Shown here: positions 1 through 11,518 of the stretch, piece after piece
Layout: every line of letters starts with the position of its first letter
Position numbering within the stretch: the first letter of the stretch is position 1
NCBI GenBank assembly: GCA_032821775.1
Contig: JAVLRN010000002.1
Coordinates: forward strand, 1,240,001-1,304,000
Origin: Sanguinoderma infundibulare
Lineage: Eukaryota > Basidiomycota > Agaricomycetes > Polyporales > Polyporaceae
Length of the DNA stretch: 64,000 bases
Reading direction: 5' to 3'
Made by a program: the position numbers and the translations under genes
Notes under the pieces: generated by a model
Database searches by the model: none
What the model was told of the DNA's origin: nothing
Seen by the model: the letters and a program-made list of their open reading frames with translations, nothing else

Positions 1-398
1 CGAGCAAGTACTTAGCCTTTTTTGCGCGAACATGTGGCGGCCCGGCCATGACGGAGCTGTGGAGAGTCCTCAAATGACATCTTTCTATGCAAACTTTTGT
101 CGTGGACGGGCGCTTCGGTTACCAAAACGGGTGATCATGGACGTTCGCGCGCGTGCCACTCTGCCACTCGTCTTTCCCAACCACTATCACGAAGCTACGG
201 CAGAGGTATTGTTCTTTTCAGATATTCGATATGCACATCTAATTTTATGTTCTGTGATAAGCATATATTGGTCTTATCCTCTACCCTCCTCCAATTCGAA
301 CGCAGGGACCGGCAGAAGTTGCTGACGTCGCATGCCAGTGGTGAGTGAACGTTGGGTTGCCGTTTTCGGAGAGAGTTCTCATCAGAAAATAGGAAGGA
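1..398. other. 5' flank of first F-box gene, no gene seen
   Basis: Only short overlapping reading frames without family resemblance are visible. The stretch probably holds the promoter of the F-box gene starting at 399. An AT-rich segment around 225-275 is the only compositional feature. Confidence 0.4.
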
Positions 399-2199
399 AT
401 GCAGCGTGCCTCCCCCATCCTGCAGTGTCAAGATATCCTTGTTGAAATTTTGAACCACTTGGCACCCGAAAGACGATACCTCATACTAGACAAGCAGAGG
501 GTCATTCGCCGTGTGACAGTGTCGGATGTCGACGGGCCCTTGCGGCTTGCGCGACAGTCTCAAAAATGATGTCGCAGCATGCACTCAACCTGTTGTGGGC
601 AGATTTGGACGGCCTACATCCCGTCCTGCAACTCCTCCCTACTTCAAGTTACCAGCAGCGCGGCTCAACGCATGTGAGGTCCAGCAAAATCACTCCTTGC
701 GCTTGCTGACATTTCCCTCGAATATTCTTACAGACTATGCGTGGCAAGATATCACCTGAAGCTTGGTCACGACTCCAATCATACTCGAGCCGCGTCCGCA
801 CGCTCAACCTCTCGCCTGATGCCCCGATCCATCACTCGGTTTATTCGTTCTTGACATGCTATTGCGCCGGTGCCCCATTTTTCCCTCGCATATACGAGCT
901 GAATGCTCTCGACATCACAGAAGCTGAAGTCGCCCCACTCCTCATGGTCCTGTCTCCATCGCTGCGCGCGGTCGCAATATCATTCGAACAACGCTATCGT
1001 CACCATGACCGCCCGATTAGCGCTACGCTTCCTGACATTATGGGTTCTATCCTACAACGCCTTGCTCTAACCGCACCCCAACTGGACGTTCTCTGTGTGC
1101 TCGGCGACCACTCCCTGGAACGAGACACTCTCCTTTACCTCGGACGGTTCACCTCCGCCACAGAAATCAGCCTCAGCGATGAGTTCCACTTGGATGAAGC
1201 TGTGCTTCAATCGATTTCCAACATACACACCATCCAGACCCTCGCTGTCGGCATTCGCTTACAAGCGGTGGACAGGCTGGACTTCGGGGACGGCTTCCAT
1301 CGATTGCGTAGTCTCGACCTCAGGGGCAAGTTAACGGACGTCTCCAACGTTGTCCTCGGTATCTCGGCGCCCGCTCTCGAGTCCCTTGCGCTCGACTTCG
1401 ACGACTCGGTCAGCATGGACGCACTGGAGGGGCTGCTCACCGCTATCGCGGCACGTTTTCCCAACACGATCACGAAGTACAGCACTCGCTTCTATGGCGG
1501 TCTGACCCCGCCTCCGACGTCCCTTACGGTTCTCATCCGTCCCTTTCTATCATCCATGCCCAATGTCGTGTCCTTTGACCTCTTCTCCGACGTGCTCTCC
1601 CTCTCCGTAACCAACGACGACCTCATTCGGCTGGGCGACGCCTGGCCGAAGCTCGGCCATCTCAACGTCAGACAGTGGACCTATCGGTTCAACGCGCCGA
1701 GCGTGCGGCGGCCGAACGTATCGGGCCTGGCCGAGCTCGCGAAGCGCTGCCCGAAGCTCAACATGATCAGCCTCCCGGAGCTCGACGCGAGCAGGGACCC
1801 GGAGCCCAAGGCGATTCCCCTCCTCGACCACAAGCTGAAGCAGCTCCACTTCCAGAGCGTCACCGTCGTGCCGACGCGGGCCCAGCACGAGGTCGCCATC
1901 GCGATCGACATGATGTTCCCGGACCTCGACCTGCGCGAGATGCGACCGCATGGGCCCGCGAAAAGCACTCAGTGGATCAACATATTGAAGACGCTGGAGA
2001 CCATGCGCTGGGGCCGACGCTACCACATACTGCGAAGCACTGCCGTTATGTCTGCACCAGCGGAGGCACCGGAGACGCAGTCCGGTAGGGAAGATGACTC
2101 GGAGGTACGTTCAGGAATCATCGCGTTCGAAACGTTCCGGATTCATTCTAACGTCTCTTGCAATATATAATCCAGCTTTCAGACTCTGATAGCGACTGA
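399..2199 (+). CDS. F-box / leucine-rich-repeat-like protein, probable frameshift in exon 1
   Basis: This belongs to the large basidiomycete F-box family, whose members are presumed substrate adaptors of SCF ubiquitin ligases. The N-terminus from ATG 399 reads as an F-box start (CQDILVEILNHLAP), and further on the typical stretch ALNLLWADLDGLHPVLQLLP appears, but in another frame. The switch needs one base lost near 520-531, and no plausible intron repairs it. Intron 1 is 674-733 (GTGAGG...TACAG) and leads into SPEAWSRLQSYSSRVR, a hallmark of the family. A last intron, 2105-2175, gives a short acidic tail ending at 2199. The middle is a series of irregular leucine-rich strands. The gene is either a recent pseudogene or carries a sequence error. 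Family assignment is firm, intactness is not. Confidence 0.72.
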
Positions 2200-2374
2200 C
2201 GGGAGCCAACGTACCCCGCGCTTCACGGCATTCCCCACGGATGCTCATAATCTATGCAGCATACAGGGAATACGTATATTAATCGTTATTATATGATTCA
2301 GAAGCGACTTCCGGCATCTCGAGAGGCATGTCCGAAACTCGATCCCATTGCTCCGGATTGCTGGGGCGGAAGCG

Positions 2375-4150
2375 TTACAGTACACAGTACGTTAGCACAA
2401 GACGAACAATGGATCTCGGTCTTTCTAGACGGATGTGGTGCAGAGGAAGAGTACCAGTAGCCCTACTATAATATCTGTTCCTGTACTGTGATGTCATTGC
2501 GACAATAGGTAGCTCGACTTCGGAATCACGTGTCAGTATTGATGTTGAGGTATCGTTCTCGGCGAATTTCAACGAGGAGACGTGGCTCTCCGATGATGCT
2601 GTAGACAGATCTGAAACCGAATTTCTGTCCTCTCCGGCTCCTCTTACCGAAAAATTTTCCCACAGTTCTAAATATCCCCGTGAAACCAAGATTGCCGTCA
2701 ATCTGAGCAGGATGGTAAGATGGTCAGCGCATCGAGACGAGCAAGGAGCTACTGTACGGTATGTCAAGCTCCCCGATGAGCCAATTCAGCACTCCTGTCA
2801 GCGCAGAAATCGTCGTCAAGATATTCATCGCCGAAAGAATCCTATTTTCGTCGAATTAAGTTGTCGCCAAACATGAGAGCATTTCGGCCACCTTGGAGAA
2901 AGTGATACACTTACGAGACATCCATATATTCTGCAAATGCAGCGTCGATCAATACTGGCGTCAGCGAAGAAAAAAAAATGCTCTGACTGACCGTCGTGAA
3001 TCACCGCGTCCATCAGCCTGGTGAACCTGTCCCGGGGAGGGTATCGGCGCTTGTGCCCGGACCAAAACCGCCACACGAGAAGAACAACAGTGCAGTCCAA
3101 GACGATTGCAATGATATGGCTGCATACAAGTACTTCATTTTGTAGGGAATAGGTCAGGTGCATAAAACCGGAAGCATATCAGACTACGACCTACAACTGT
3201 GCAACCACGATTCTCAGTGTCCGAACCGGTTGGTAGGAAAGCTAATTGTGGCACGTACGAAGTGGAAACGCTCCGGGGCGCCAAGGTTCGTGAATCACAG
3301 TAGGCAGAAGTCGGGAAGTTGAAATCCGTGATCGTCGTGGTCCTGTCGTACATGTACTATTGTGGTTTGGGTATCATATAAGCATACTTGGTGGCACCGT
3401 GACAGTAACTGACTGACGATGTCTACAGCCGCTGGTAGCCACGCAGCAACAAGGACGATCACGGCGCACACGTTACGCGTGGTGAATGCTTTCGTTTGAA
3501 AGGCTGGAAAGACTAGAGAAGCACATAGAGATATATTGTCAGTGCGGGACTAGTTTGAGAAGAAGTATGACTACCCACTGCTCCATACGACGTAACTGAC
3601 AATACCCAACACTAGGAGTAGAGTCTGCGGTTGTTTGCAACTAGCAAATAAAAGGTAGTTGCCAATGGCATTCGGGCCTCTTAGAGCGAGTCAAGGGCTG
3701 GAAAATTTACACCCACTCCTGCATCATCGTGGGTCAGTTGTCTCGGATCAGAAGAACTCAAACTCACAAGGTCTGCCGGGGTCATGAAGTCTGCATACAG
3801 AACCACTATGCATCTCGTCCATTGTAGGCATTTATTGAGGAGCCACAGAAATCTGATAGTTGAGGCCCCCTGCAAGTTCGATATCAGGTATACCTCCGCC
3901 TCAAAATTCAAGAATTCCTCGTATAAGACAAGCGCTGAATGCAACAGATATCAGCATCGATCATCATCACTGGCAAAGGCGATAAATGAAAGCCTGACCA
4001 GCGATGGCAACGCCAACACGCGTTCGAATGACTCTAAGGGACGGGTCGTGACGGTCAGGGTCATGACCCATGCGATGACGGTGGCACTCACGATGAAGAG
4101 TAGTCGGAGATAGTGAAGGGCTCTGTGGTTGTGGCGTTGCCAGTGACCAT
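2375..4150 (-). CDS. DUF6533-type multi-pass membrane protein
   Basis: The family is a basidiomycete-specific group of predicted seven-helix membrane proteins of unknown function. ATG is at 4150, about 54 bp below a TATA box. Exon 1 is short (MVTGNATTTEPF...). The next exon holds the diagnostic motif ALVLYEEFLNFEAEVYLI followed by a tryptophan-rich linker. Later exons encode hydrophobic helices (TLLLVLGIVSYVVW; AVIVLVAAWLPAAVDI; IAIVLDCTVVLLVWRFW). The last membrane segment leads to TAILVSRGYLELWENF and a polar Ser/Thr-rich tail with stop at 2375. At least seven introns are needed, most with GT...AG ends; the small exons around 2930-3000 are uncertain. The gene is convergent with the upstream F-box gene (176 bp apart). 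Family call is fairly sure, exact exon boundaries are not. Confidence 0.62.
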
Positions 4151-4203
4151 TTTGAGAGACACGTCGTTGCTGAGAACGGACGGGGTGCCTGAGGACGCAC
4201 GTC

Positions 4204-4210
4204 TTATATA
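4204..4210 (-). promoter_or_regulatory. TATA box of the DUF6533 gene
   Basis: On the minus strand the sequence reads CTATATAAGAC, about 54 bp upstream of the proposed ATG at 4150. This is the expected distance for a short 5' leader and supports that start. Confidence 0.55.
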
Positions 4211-5019
4211 GGCAGAGCGGTCAAAGCATGGTCCTTCCAACTAACTGAACTAGACGGAAGCTGCGTAAATCGTTTTCATCGTGCACTGGATGCATCGCTC
4301 CCGAAGTCATTTTTGACATCGCTCCATCGCCTGCGGTCTTTCTCGCCGGTAATCGATAGCATATCTCGGACAAGATAGGATGTTCGGTAGCAGGCTTCGA
4401 GGAAGAGCGAGAAATGTGGTTGAACAGACCACAAAGCGATGGCTAACTGCACACCGGTCGGAAGGCGGGTTCGGCGAGAGAGGGGCCGGACGGAGCCATT
4501 CTGGCATATCAGAATTCCACGGCCAGCGCCAGCCAAGCTCGGCAGATTTCGAGAGGATGCCGCAGAGTCCATTCTGGAGTCAGCTTCTCCCACCAGGCCA
4601 TCGAGCGACATGCATGTCAGGGTTGAGCTCGACCAAACATGTGCAGGATCAATGAGTGCGTAGACTGGAGCCTTCAGAATGACGGGCACAACCAAAGAGG
4701 CAAAAGGATACGACCGTCCCATCTCCGCCGAGGGCGGGGCGGTACGCTATTTTTATCACGGAGAACATGAATACGGTCCCAATCAGACCACCTGCCAGTA
4801 CTGCTTCGCGGACAGATTCACCGCGCGCAGTATTCGGCCCTTGCGCGAACTCCGCGTGCCCGCCAGTCCATGGAACTTGGAAAACAACCCGCATAGCCAC
4901 GTCACTTACACAGGATGCAAGCATCATGGATACAACGTACCGAACGCGTACAGGTTCGACCCTCGACCTCCGGAAGCGGAGCCATTTCGAGACGAACCAA
5001 GCGTGACGTCACGACGGTC
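4211..5019. other. Unassigned stretch with possible minus-strand exons
   Basis: Two minus-strand open stretches (4276-4722, 148 codons; 4649-4927) overlap here. The second contains a hydrophobic segment (AVLAGGLIGTVFMFSVIKIA). I recognise no family and cannot join them into a convincing gene, so they may be chance frames in the promoter region of the DUF6533 gene or the 3' region of the Sld7-like gene. Confidence 0.3.
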
Positions 5020-7110
5020 TCACTCCGGCGCTTCGTTGACGTACATCTTTATATGCGCGTCCACAAAATGTTGAACCGTGGGTGCGTCCAGCGACCCCGT
5101 CGCCATTCGTCGTCGCTGTGGCCACCATTCTTCGTTAGGAAGAGATGAAAAGGGGGAGGAAGCGGAAAGGGGAGAAACTCACAAGCGCAAAACATACACC
5201 GTGGTACGCCATCCCATAGACGTCCTTGAACTCGGCATGCGTCTTGCCGACGCCTTCCCGCGCGAGCGCTCTTGTCACTGCGCGCTTCACGGTCTGCAAT
5301 CGCAAACATCAGCTTCGTCGAATCCGGTAAGGCGAAGATGAACGCACGTTCTTGTTCTCCCGTTCCAAGCCAGTCTCTTCCTTCGCCTTCTCCACCGCCT
5401 TCTCCTTCTCCTTACCCTTGCTCGTGCTCCCGCTTGTCCTCCCGAACACGTCCGCCTCGGAGCCCGTCCTCCCGGCGCGCACGGGCACGCTCGGCACCAT
5501 GAATCCGTCCTTGTCCCTCCTCACCCCGACACGCGCGTCCTTGCCCAGCGCCTTCGCTCCCGAGCTCAAGTCCATACCCATGCCGTCCATCGCGCGTCCC
5601 TTGCCCTTGGCGTCCTTTGCGCGCTTGACGTCCTGCGCGCCAGACAAGTCGAACGGAACCCCGGCACCAGACTCGCGCTTCCGTTTCGCCCCCGCTCCCG
5701 CCCCTGCTCCTGCGACCGGTGGCCGGCGCGGGGTGGGGTCGTCCGGGCGCGGGAGGCGGAGTGACGGCTGGGGCGGAGCACCCGGTAGTATTCGCGCGGC
5801 GAGGAGGTGCAGGGTCCGCGGCGGCGCATGCGAGGTCGATGCAACTGCTGGAGATGGTGACGATGGCGAGGTTGTGGGTGCGCTGGCGGATGGACGGGAG
5901 GGGCGGAGCTCGGCGTAGATGATGAGGTCGGGCGTCGCGGGGTCGTCTGCGGAGGGGACGTTGGATAAGCATTTGGAATGCAGCGACGGACGGGGAAGGA
6001 AAGAGGGAAGATCGTATTCGGGGTGGAACATACATTCGGTCAGCGCGAGGAGGGATGGGTATATGCGCGCCGTCATGCATGCAGGGCTAAGTGTATGCGC
6101 GCTCAAGGATAACGGGACTCGCATATACGGGGGTTCCGACTACGTCGCGGAGCCTTCGCGCGAGTTAAACGCGTTCACGAAAGATTGGGGTGGATGAGCT
6201 CGAGTTCCACCAGTACTGGATGTGAGTTGTCGAGCATCGCTCCGCACGAAATGCAAACCCCAGCGATTTTACACAGTGCGAAGGTTGCAATTGATGGAAC
6301 CAGTCGCTGTATCCCTGGCGCGCATGGCTTTTGCTCCGCAAGGTCCATTACGGGTAACCATTCAACCATGAGCCCACTGTTCGACGCGTTCGGAAGGTGC
6401 AGCAACTGTGCGCGAGAGGATTTGCAACAGGGGTAAGGGGGGTTGGGCCCATCCATCTGGAAGAGCTCCGCTCTGCAGACGTTGGGGACACATCCTCAAA
6501 GATCCCCTACCTTGTCGTTCCAGTTCCGGTTTTGAGTCCTGCAAGGACACCGGCGAGCACTCCCCTAGGAAGAATCCTGACGCGAGGTCGAACAATGCGC
6601 ACGACTCTCCCAAGTGGAGTGCCTATATATGTGACATCGGTTTGGTTGACTATAGAAACTTACTGTCGTCTGTGAGGCTGACACGGACGCCATATTCTGA
6701 CTTGCGGTCCGGCGATGTGATTGGGTGAAGACAAAAGAGGTTATCGAAGTAGAATCGTGTCAATGTCGCATCTGGGTGGATGTCGCTGCGGATGGATGAA
6801 TAAGATGATGGACATGGCTTTTGGGCTCAAGCAGAAGAGTCGGGACGCACATGGAGATGTCAGCTGGTGGTGGCTCGATCCATACATCCTTGACCTGGAC
6901 GGTGCCGATGAGGTGTAATGGGAGACCACGCAAACTTTCGAGGCTGAGTGCGACGGAGTTATGGAGCAGGTCAGGGTTGTTATTAATTTCGCCGGTCTTG
7001 ACGGTGAAGCTGAGACCGTCGAGGAGGAGGTGCGAATCGGGGAGGGAGAGAGAACCACGGTAGAGTAATCGGTGTGTAGATGGGACGGCTTTGGATGGGG
7101 TCGAGTCCAT
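5020..7110 (-). CDS. SLD7: Sld7-like DNA replication initiation protein
   Basis: In yeast Sld7 binds Sld3 and helps load Cdc45 at origins. The start at 7110 opens an N-terminal domain (LLYRGSLSLPDSHLLLDGL ... VQVKDVWIE). Intron 6786-6850 leads to exon 6664-6785 (IHPDATLTRFYFDNLF). A later exon ending at 5348 encodes PDLIIYAELRPS, PRTLHLLAARILPG and a low-complexity Lys/Arg/Gly linker. Exons 5183-5293 and 5020-5115 form the C-terminal domain (KTHAEFKDVYGMAYHG, then CFAL and PTVQHFVDAHIKMYV), which resembles the Sld7 C-terminal domain. The part between 6664 and about 6000 is unresolved: several frames look coding (for example RLKTGTGTT at 6511-6538 and PPLPLLQILSRTVAAP near 6400) but do not join cleanly. 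The assignment rests on motif memory and needs a profile search. Confidence 0.55.
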
Positions 7111-8042
7111 TTCTCCGTCGGTGGAGAGGGTGTACTACGACCCTGTGCACCGGCCGGAGTACGAGAGTGGTTACTGAGCTCGGACGAGGTCCGGATGGCG
7201 ATATGGATGTCGATGTAACCGAACTCGCTCAGCCACCCGCCACCGTGATTCGTTAGAAAACAGGAGTGACACGCGTCATGTGCCTGTGACACAACGCGTA
7301 TCATCGATAACCAGAGCCGAAGCGCCCAAGGGAAGTCCTACCCATCCCGTGATGTACTGAACGCCCCCACTACCCCTCTGCGAATTCCGTTACACCCTGA
7401 TCGAGAGAGCATTTGTCCGGACAGATCCTTATCCGATCACATTATCAAAGCTTGAGATTGTCGTAATTTTTGCAGGTAACCTATCGATCGCGACATGTGT
7501 CCCTCCAAACCTCTTCAAATCCGGATCCTCTCTTTCTCCGTCAAAACCCCACACCCATGGGTGCAGCCCCAGTGACCCAGGGGCAGATGATGCGACACAT
7601 CCTGATACCCTACGCCCTCCTCGACATCCTTCGCCCCGCGCGGGCGTTCCGCGCCTTCCCCGCTGGCCTCGTCCTCCTCATCCTCCTCCTCCTGGACCAA
7701 GCTTAGCAGACACATATCTCATGTCACAGGCTCGCGCTCTCATGACCAGACCTCCGCCTGCTCGCAACCGAGCTCCAGGAACGCGCGACGTCTCAACAGC
7801 GCATGCACAAGCACCGACGTGGCAGTCCCAAGTCCGCGCGGCCTCGCGGACGTCGCGCGATGCCGGCCGTCCCTGCCCATGTTCGCGCTCGACGTCCGAC
7901 TCAAATTTGGATATGAGCAATCAGACTGAATGCCATGCTGGAAGTGCGTTGCCGTCCTCTGTTCTTTTTGGTTATTTCGCCCTAGTGCTGTCCGGATACT
8001 GTCGGACTCAGGAACCCGAGTGCTAACCAATATGTGCACAGG
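7111..8042. other. Divergent intergenic region with a short hydrophobic frame
   Basis: Upstream of the Sld7-like gene. A plus-strand frame at 7470-7706 ends in a hydrophobic segment (FPAGLVLLILLLL) after a possible start at 7557. It may be a decayed exon of the membrane-protein relic that follows, but I cannot assign it. Confidence 0.3.
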
Positions 8043-8175
8043 ATGCGGGGGTGGATTGATCTGCTGCTGATGTCCCTCGCCTTCTTCCTGACCATCACCT
8101 GGAACGTCAAGATCTGAAGATCGGCACCGCGGTCGGCATCATCATCTCGCTCCTCCTCGTCATCCGCCACCATCC
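8043..8175 (+). pseudogene. Relic of a SulP-type (sulfate permease) transporter
   Basis: The frame from 8043 reads WIDLLLMSLAFFLTITWNV, and after a frame shift it continues IGTAVGIIISLLLVI. Together these match the last membrane helices before the STAS domain of fungal SulP transporters. The break coincides with a near-perfect 8-bp tandem duplication (AAGATCTG at 8109-8116, AAGATCGG at 8117-8124). Neither the rest of the transporter nor a STAS domain is visible nearby; hydrophobic frames at 7560-7706 and 8320-8490 may be further debris. The identification is from short similarity only. Confidence 0.4.
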
Positions 8176-10473
8176 TAGAACGCCTTTGGTCTTTCATCTC
8201 GCGGACGTGGACAGTATGAGTGTTTTCCTTCATGTTCTTTGCTTCCTCGAGTGCGCGCGACTGACGAATGTCTCTTCTCATCTTCCCCGTCTCTTCGCGC
8301 GCGACTACTGGATGGGGCGTGACGCTCATATTCATTTCGGCCGTATTAACGCGGTGTTTGGCGTGGTACTGCAGGGAGGCTCAGATCTTCTACAAGCCGG
8401 GGGATACGTACAAGTTGCGTTCTTCCTGTTCGCTCTCATCTCATGCGCCTGCGGCTTCGGGAAGTTGGCGGTGGGGCCTGGGACAGCATAGATCTGGCTG
8501 ATTGTGTTACCTTTTCACCAGTCTTTTCTACCAACATGGAACCGTGGAGTCTAGCTGTACATCACACCTCACGCCGGGGCCGCCCACGCAGTTCAAGACA
8601 ACGGGGATCGTGCGCATGCTGGGCGAGGAGCGTTCTGCAAGGACGTCCGGAGCTCCACGGCGATGCGTGAGCGCGCGCTGTGATTCGGCGTGGTGGGCTG
8701 TCGAGTCCTCTTGGGTTTGATTTGGGAGAGTTTCTGGATGTGTCTTGACGTGATCTACACATGTGCTTGTGCTTCTCACCCCGCTCGCGAAGGCATGCGT
8801 CCGCTCATCACACATCGTGCTTCCTCTACAGTACACACACACTACACACATCCACAGCGGCCACAGCCCGTATCCGCCTGGTATGGGCGACGTGTGTTTT
8901 ACGACGCACTTGACAGACAACTGACGTTGAGGAGCGAGTACTTATGTACAACGCCACATTATAACTACGCACTCACGTCTTGGACCTGAAGTGACCGCGC
9001 GGACTCCGCGCGAGCGGCGAGAAGGGCGGATCTGTCCAGAAGCTGTCAATGATACAATGATACGTACCTTTTCGCAACGGAGACCATCATGAGGTTGGTG
9101 GACATGCCATCAGTGTGGTCGTGTGTATACGACTGTGGATCCGCACTGAATGGCACTCGCACGCTGTTTTTCTAGAACGAAGATCGTTGTTCGAGAGACC
9201 TGGTCGGTCCGCGTGCCTTGACGCCTGGACCCTGATCATCATGACGCGTTCATCGAACATTCCTAGGCGGCATCTATAGTACATATGTATATAACTTTGC
9301 ATGTGGGAGAACGGCACATCCGCGCATTGAACGGTGGACATCGGTATTTACACAGCGGTGGACACGGCACGTCCCGCGACGCGTTCTCGAGACGTCCGAT
9401 GATGGGAAGGTACTGGCAGATGTGGGACGCGACTCGAGCGTGACGGACCTGGTCCGAACAGATCCTCCTGGCCTGCGCCACGCGGTACATGCATCGGACG
9501 GCGGGTTCGCGCGATCGGTGGTGATTGTGCAGGAAAGGATATCGAGATAGCCCCTCAAGAAGACCAGAAGGACGTTGGGCGTTGACGTGTGGAACCACCC
9601 CGGCCACCCACTGAAAGGTCAAGGAAGACAGATGTCGGACGCAATGTCTGGCCGTGGCAAGGAAGGGAACGTATCTGATTTGAACGTCGGCCTGTGGGGA
9701 GGAGAGGCGGCCACCATCAGATGCTGGCGCTCGACCGCAGAAGTTGCCAGCGCGTCGCAATGCCCGATGATGGGATTGCGGGTCGTGTGCCGCATCAAAG
9801 TCGCATGCCAGACTGAGCTCGGGGCGGACTTCGCCTGAGCTCATTTGAAAGGGCTGAAACTTGAACACGTGCACAGCGCAAACTGCAGGTGACGGTGCAG
9901 CACAAAGTTAGGCGACGTAAACGTATGCAGCCTACGCAAGCTCGCATGCGGCATCATACACACTAGTGTTTTAGGCATTGATGGTGATCGGGATGATAGG
10001 GAAGGGGAAGGGGATAGACGGCGGGAGGGGAGGGGGAGGGAACATGGAGTCGACGGCGGCTAATGTACACATGGCGGCGGGCGAGCCCGTCGGAAATAAA
10101 GTAATTGCGGTTTCAAAAGAATGACCAGCAGCGAATAAGATAAAAGAACATCGAAAGGCGAAACACAGCTGGGTTGAAGTTATGTTTGTTTGAGAAGCAG
10201 CGAATTAAGTAGCAGGAAAAATATACGGGTGGAGGGGTCCGAAGAAGGACGGATATCGAAAGCAAGTCGAAAAAGACGATGCAAGGGGGTGTGGATCGCG
10301 AGCCCGTGCTGAGCTGCGCGAGTCGAAAGAATCAAAGGGCTCAAATCCACCGAGCTTCCTTGAGGATGCAACGGTACGGAGAGCGATCGAAGGTCGAAGA
10401 GGAATCAACAAAAATGGCGCGAGCATGGAGAGGTGAGATTGCGTCGCCTGTTGCGAGCCCAAAGGCGGCGAGC
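8176..10473. other. Gene-poor stretch with a G-rich tract
   Basis: No convincing gene. A minus-strand open frame of 203 codons (9263-9874) is Cys/Arg/His-rich without helices or motifs and looks like chance. The tract 9999-10040 contains repeated GGG/GGGG runs. The part 10180-10470 is probably the 3' untranslated region of the minus-strand gene ending at 10474. Confidence 0.35.
9999..10040 (+). other. G-run tract, potential G-quadruplex
   Basis: At least six runs of three or more G lie within about 42 bp, separated by one to nine bases, satisfying the usual G3+N1-7 pattern for several four-run combinations. It lies about 430 bp downstream of the stop of the minus-strand gene at 10474. Confidence 0.5.
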
Positions 10474-11518
10474 TCAAGCAACTGACCGGACGGGTACGGG
10501 CGGCAATGGTCTTGGTCTCCTGAAGACAATCCCAGCGGATTTCGGCATCGGTGCGTAGCGCGACCTCTCAGGGAGCAGAGACTCCCATGAGATGGGCTCG
10601 AACGCGGTCATAGGCGCGACAGCGACCTGTGGCTCGGCGGACGTGCTCCTGGGGTGCGCCGCGTGCGCGTACTCGTCCTGCATGCTGCCGTCATCGAAGA
10701 AAGTCACCGAGATTGAGGGAGCGTTTGTCGCGTGCGATGGCGGCGAAGGCGGTGCCGACGAGTCTGTGGAAGACAGGGAGTCGATGGGGGATGAAGGAGA
10801 GGATGACGAGTCACTCTCGGAATCGGAGAGGTTGAAGGATCGCGTGCTTGGCGTTGTCGTGTACAAGTCGAAGATGTCAGTGGCAGCCGGGGAGTGCGGC
10901 GAACGAATGATGGCAGCAGTTGCGGACGCCGTCGAAGACATCGCTTGGATGTGGGCAGAGATAGACGCGGACATTGCTGTCGTCTTGGTGGGGGGCGGGG
11001 AGCCGGCCTCGAACTCGACCTCGTCGTCGCCCACGTCGCGCGGGACGGGGCTCGCGAAGAACCGCGCGCTCGCGGACGACGCCGGTCCTGATGAGTTCGA
11101 GCTCTCGAGGTCGCTGAAGACGAACCCGTCGCCTGTCGAGTCCCACTCTGCCGTAAACGTCCATGCGGTCCCGCGGGAAGATCCCGGCGGAGGGGGGCTG
11201 ACGATCGGGGAGCTCGGGAGGTTGAGGTGTACGCCGCTCAGAAGGGCAACCCGCCGTCGCATCTTCTTCACATTGCCAGCGCCGGAAGGCTGCGCACAGG
11301 AAACAGCCTGTACGACCGCACGACGGGTGAATACCTGCGCCCAATACCCTGCTCGCGCAATAGAAACATGTGGTACTCACCTTGCCCTTCACTGACACGG
11401 GGCTTGGGGGGCTCGACGTCAGGTCGAGGAAGTTCGACGCCGACGAACTCGTCCTGCTCCAGGCATTCTCCGCTCCGCCAGACGGGAGCACGGCGAGCCT
11501 TGGTCGCGCAGCGGCCAT
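10474..11518 (-). CDS. Ser/Pro-rich protein of unknown function, 309 residues
   Basis: Two exons: 11381-11518 (MAAARPRLAVLPSGG ... NFLDLTSSPPSP) and 10474-11265, joined in phase through intron 11266-11380 (GTGAGT...GAAG). After the junction comes a basic patch (KKMRRRVALL), then low-complexity Ser/Pro/Thr segments with an acidic serine stretch (DSESDSSSSPSSP). It ends with a conserved-looking proline tail (GIVFRRPRPLPPVPVRS) that could be an SH3-binding segment. No enzyme motif or membrane segment is present, and it is probably largely disordered. The start is chosen because upstream sequence has no better ATG and the intron is canonical. Function unknown. Confidence 0.6.

Noticed and set aside
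9263..9874. Open frame of 203 codons on the minus strand
   Set aside because: Cys/His/Arg-rich without repeats, helices or motifs, no promoter or introns; typical of chance frames in GC-rich DNA.
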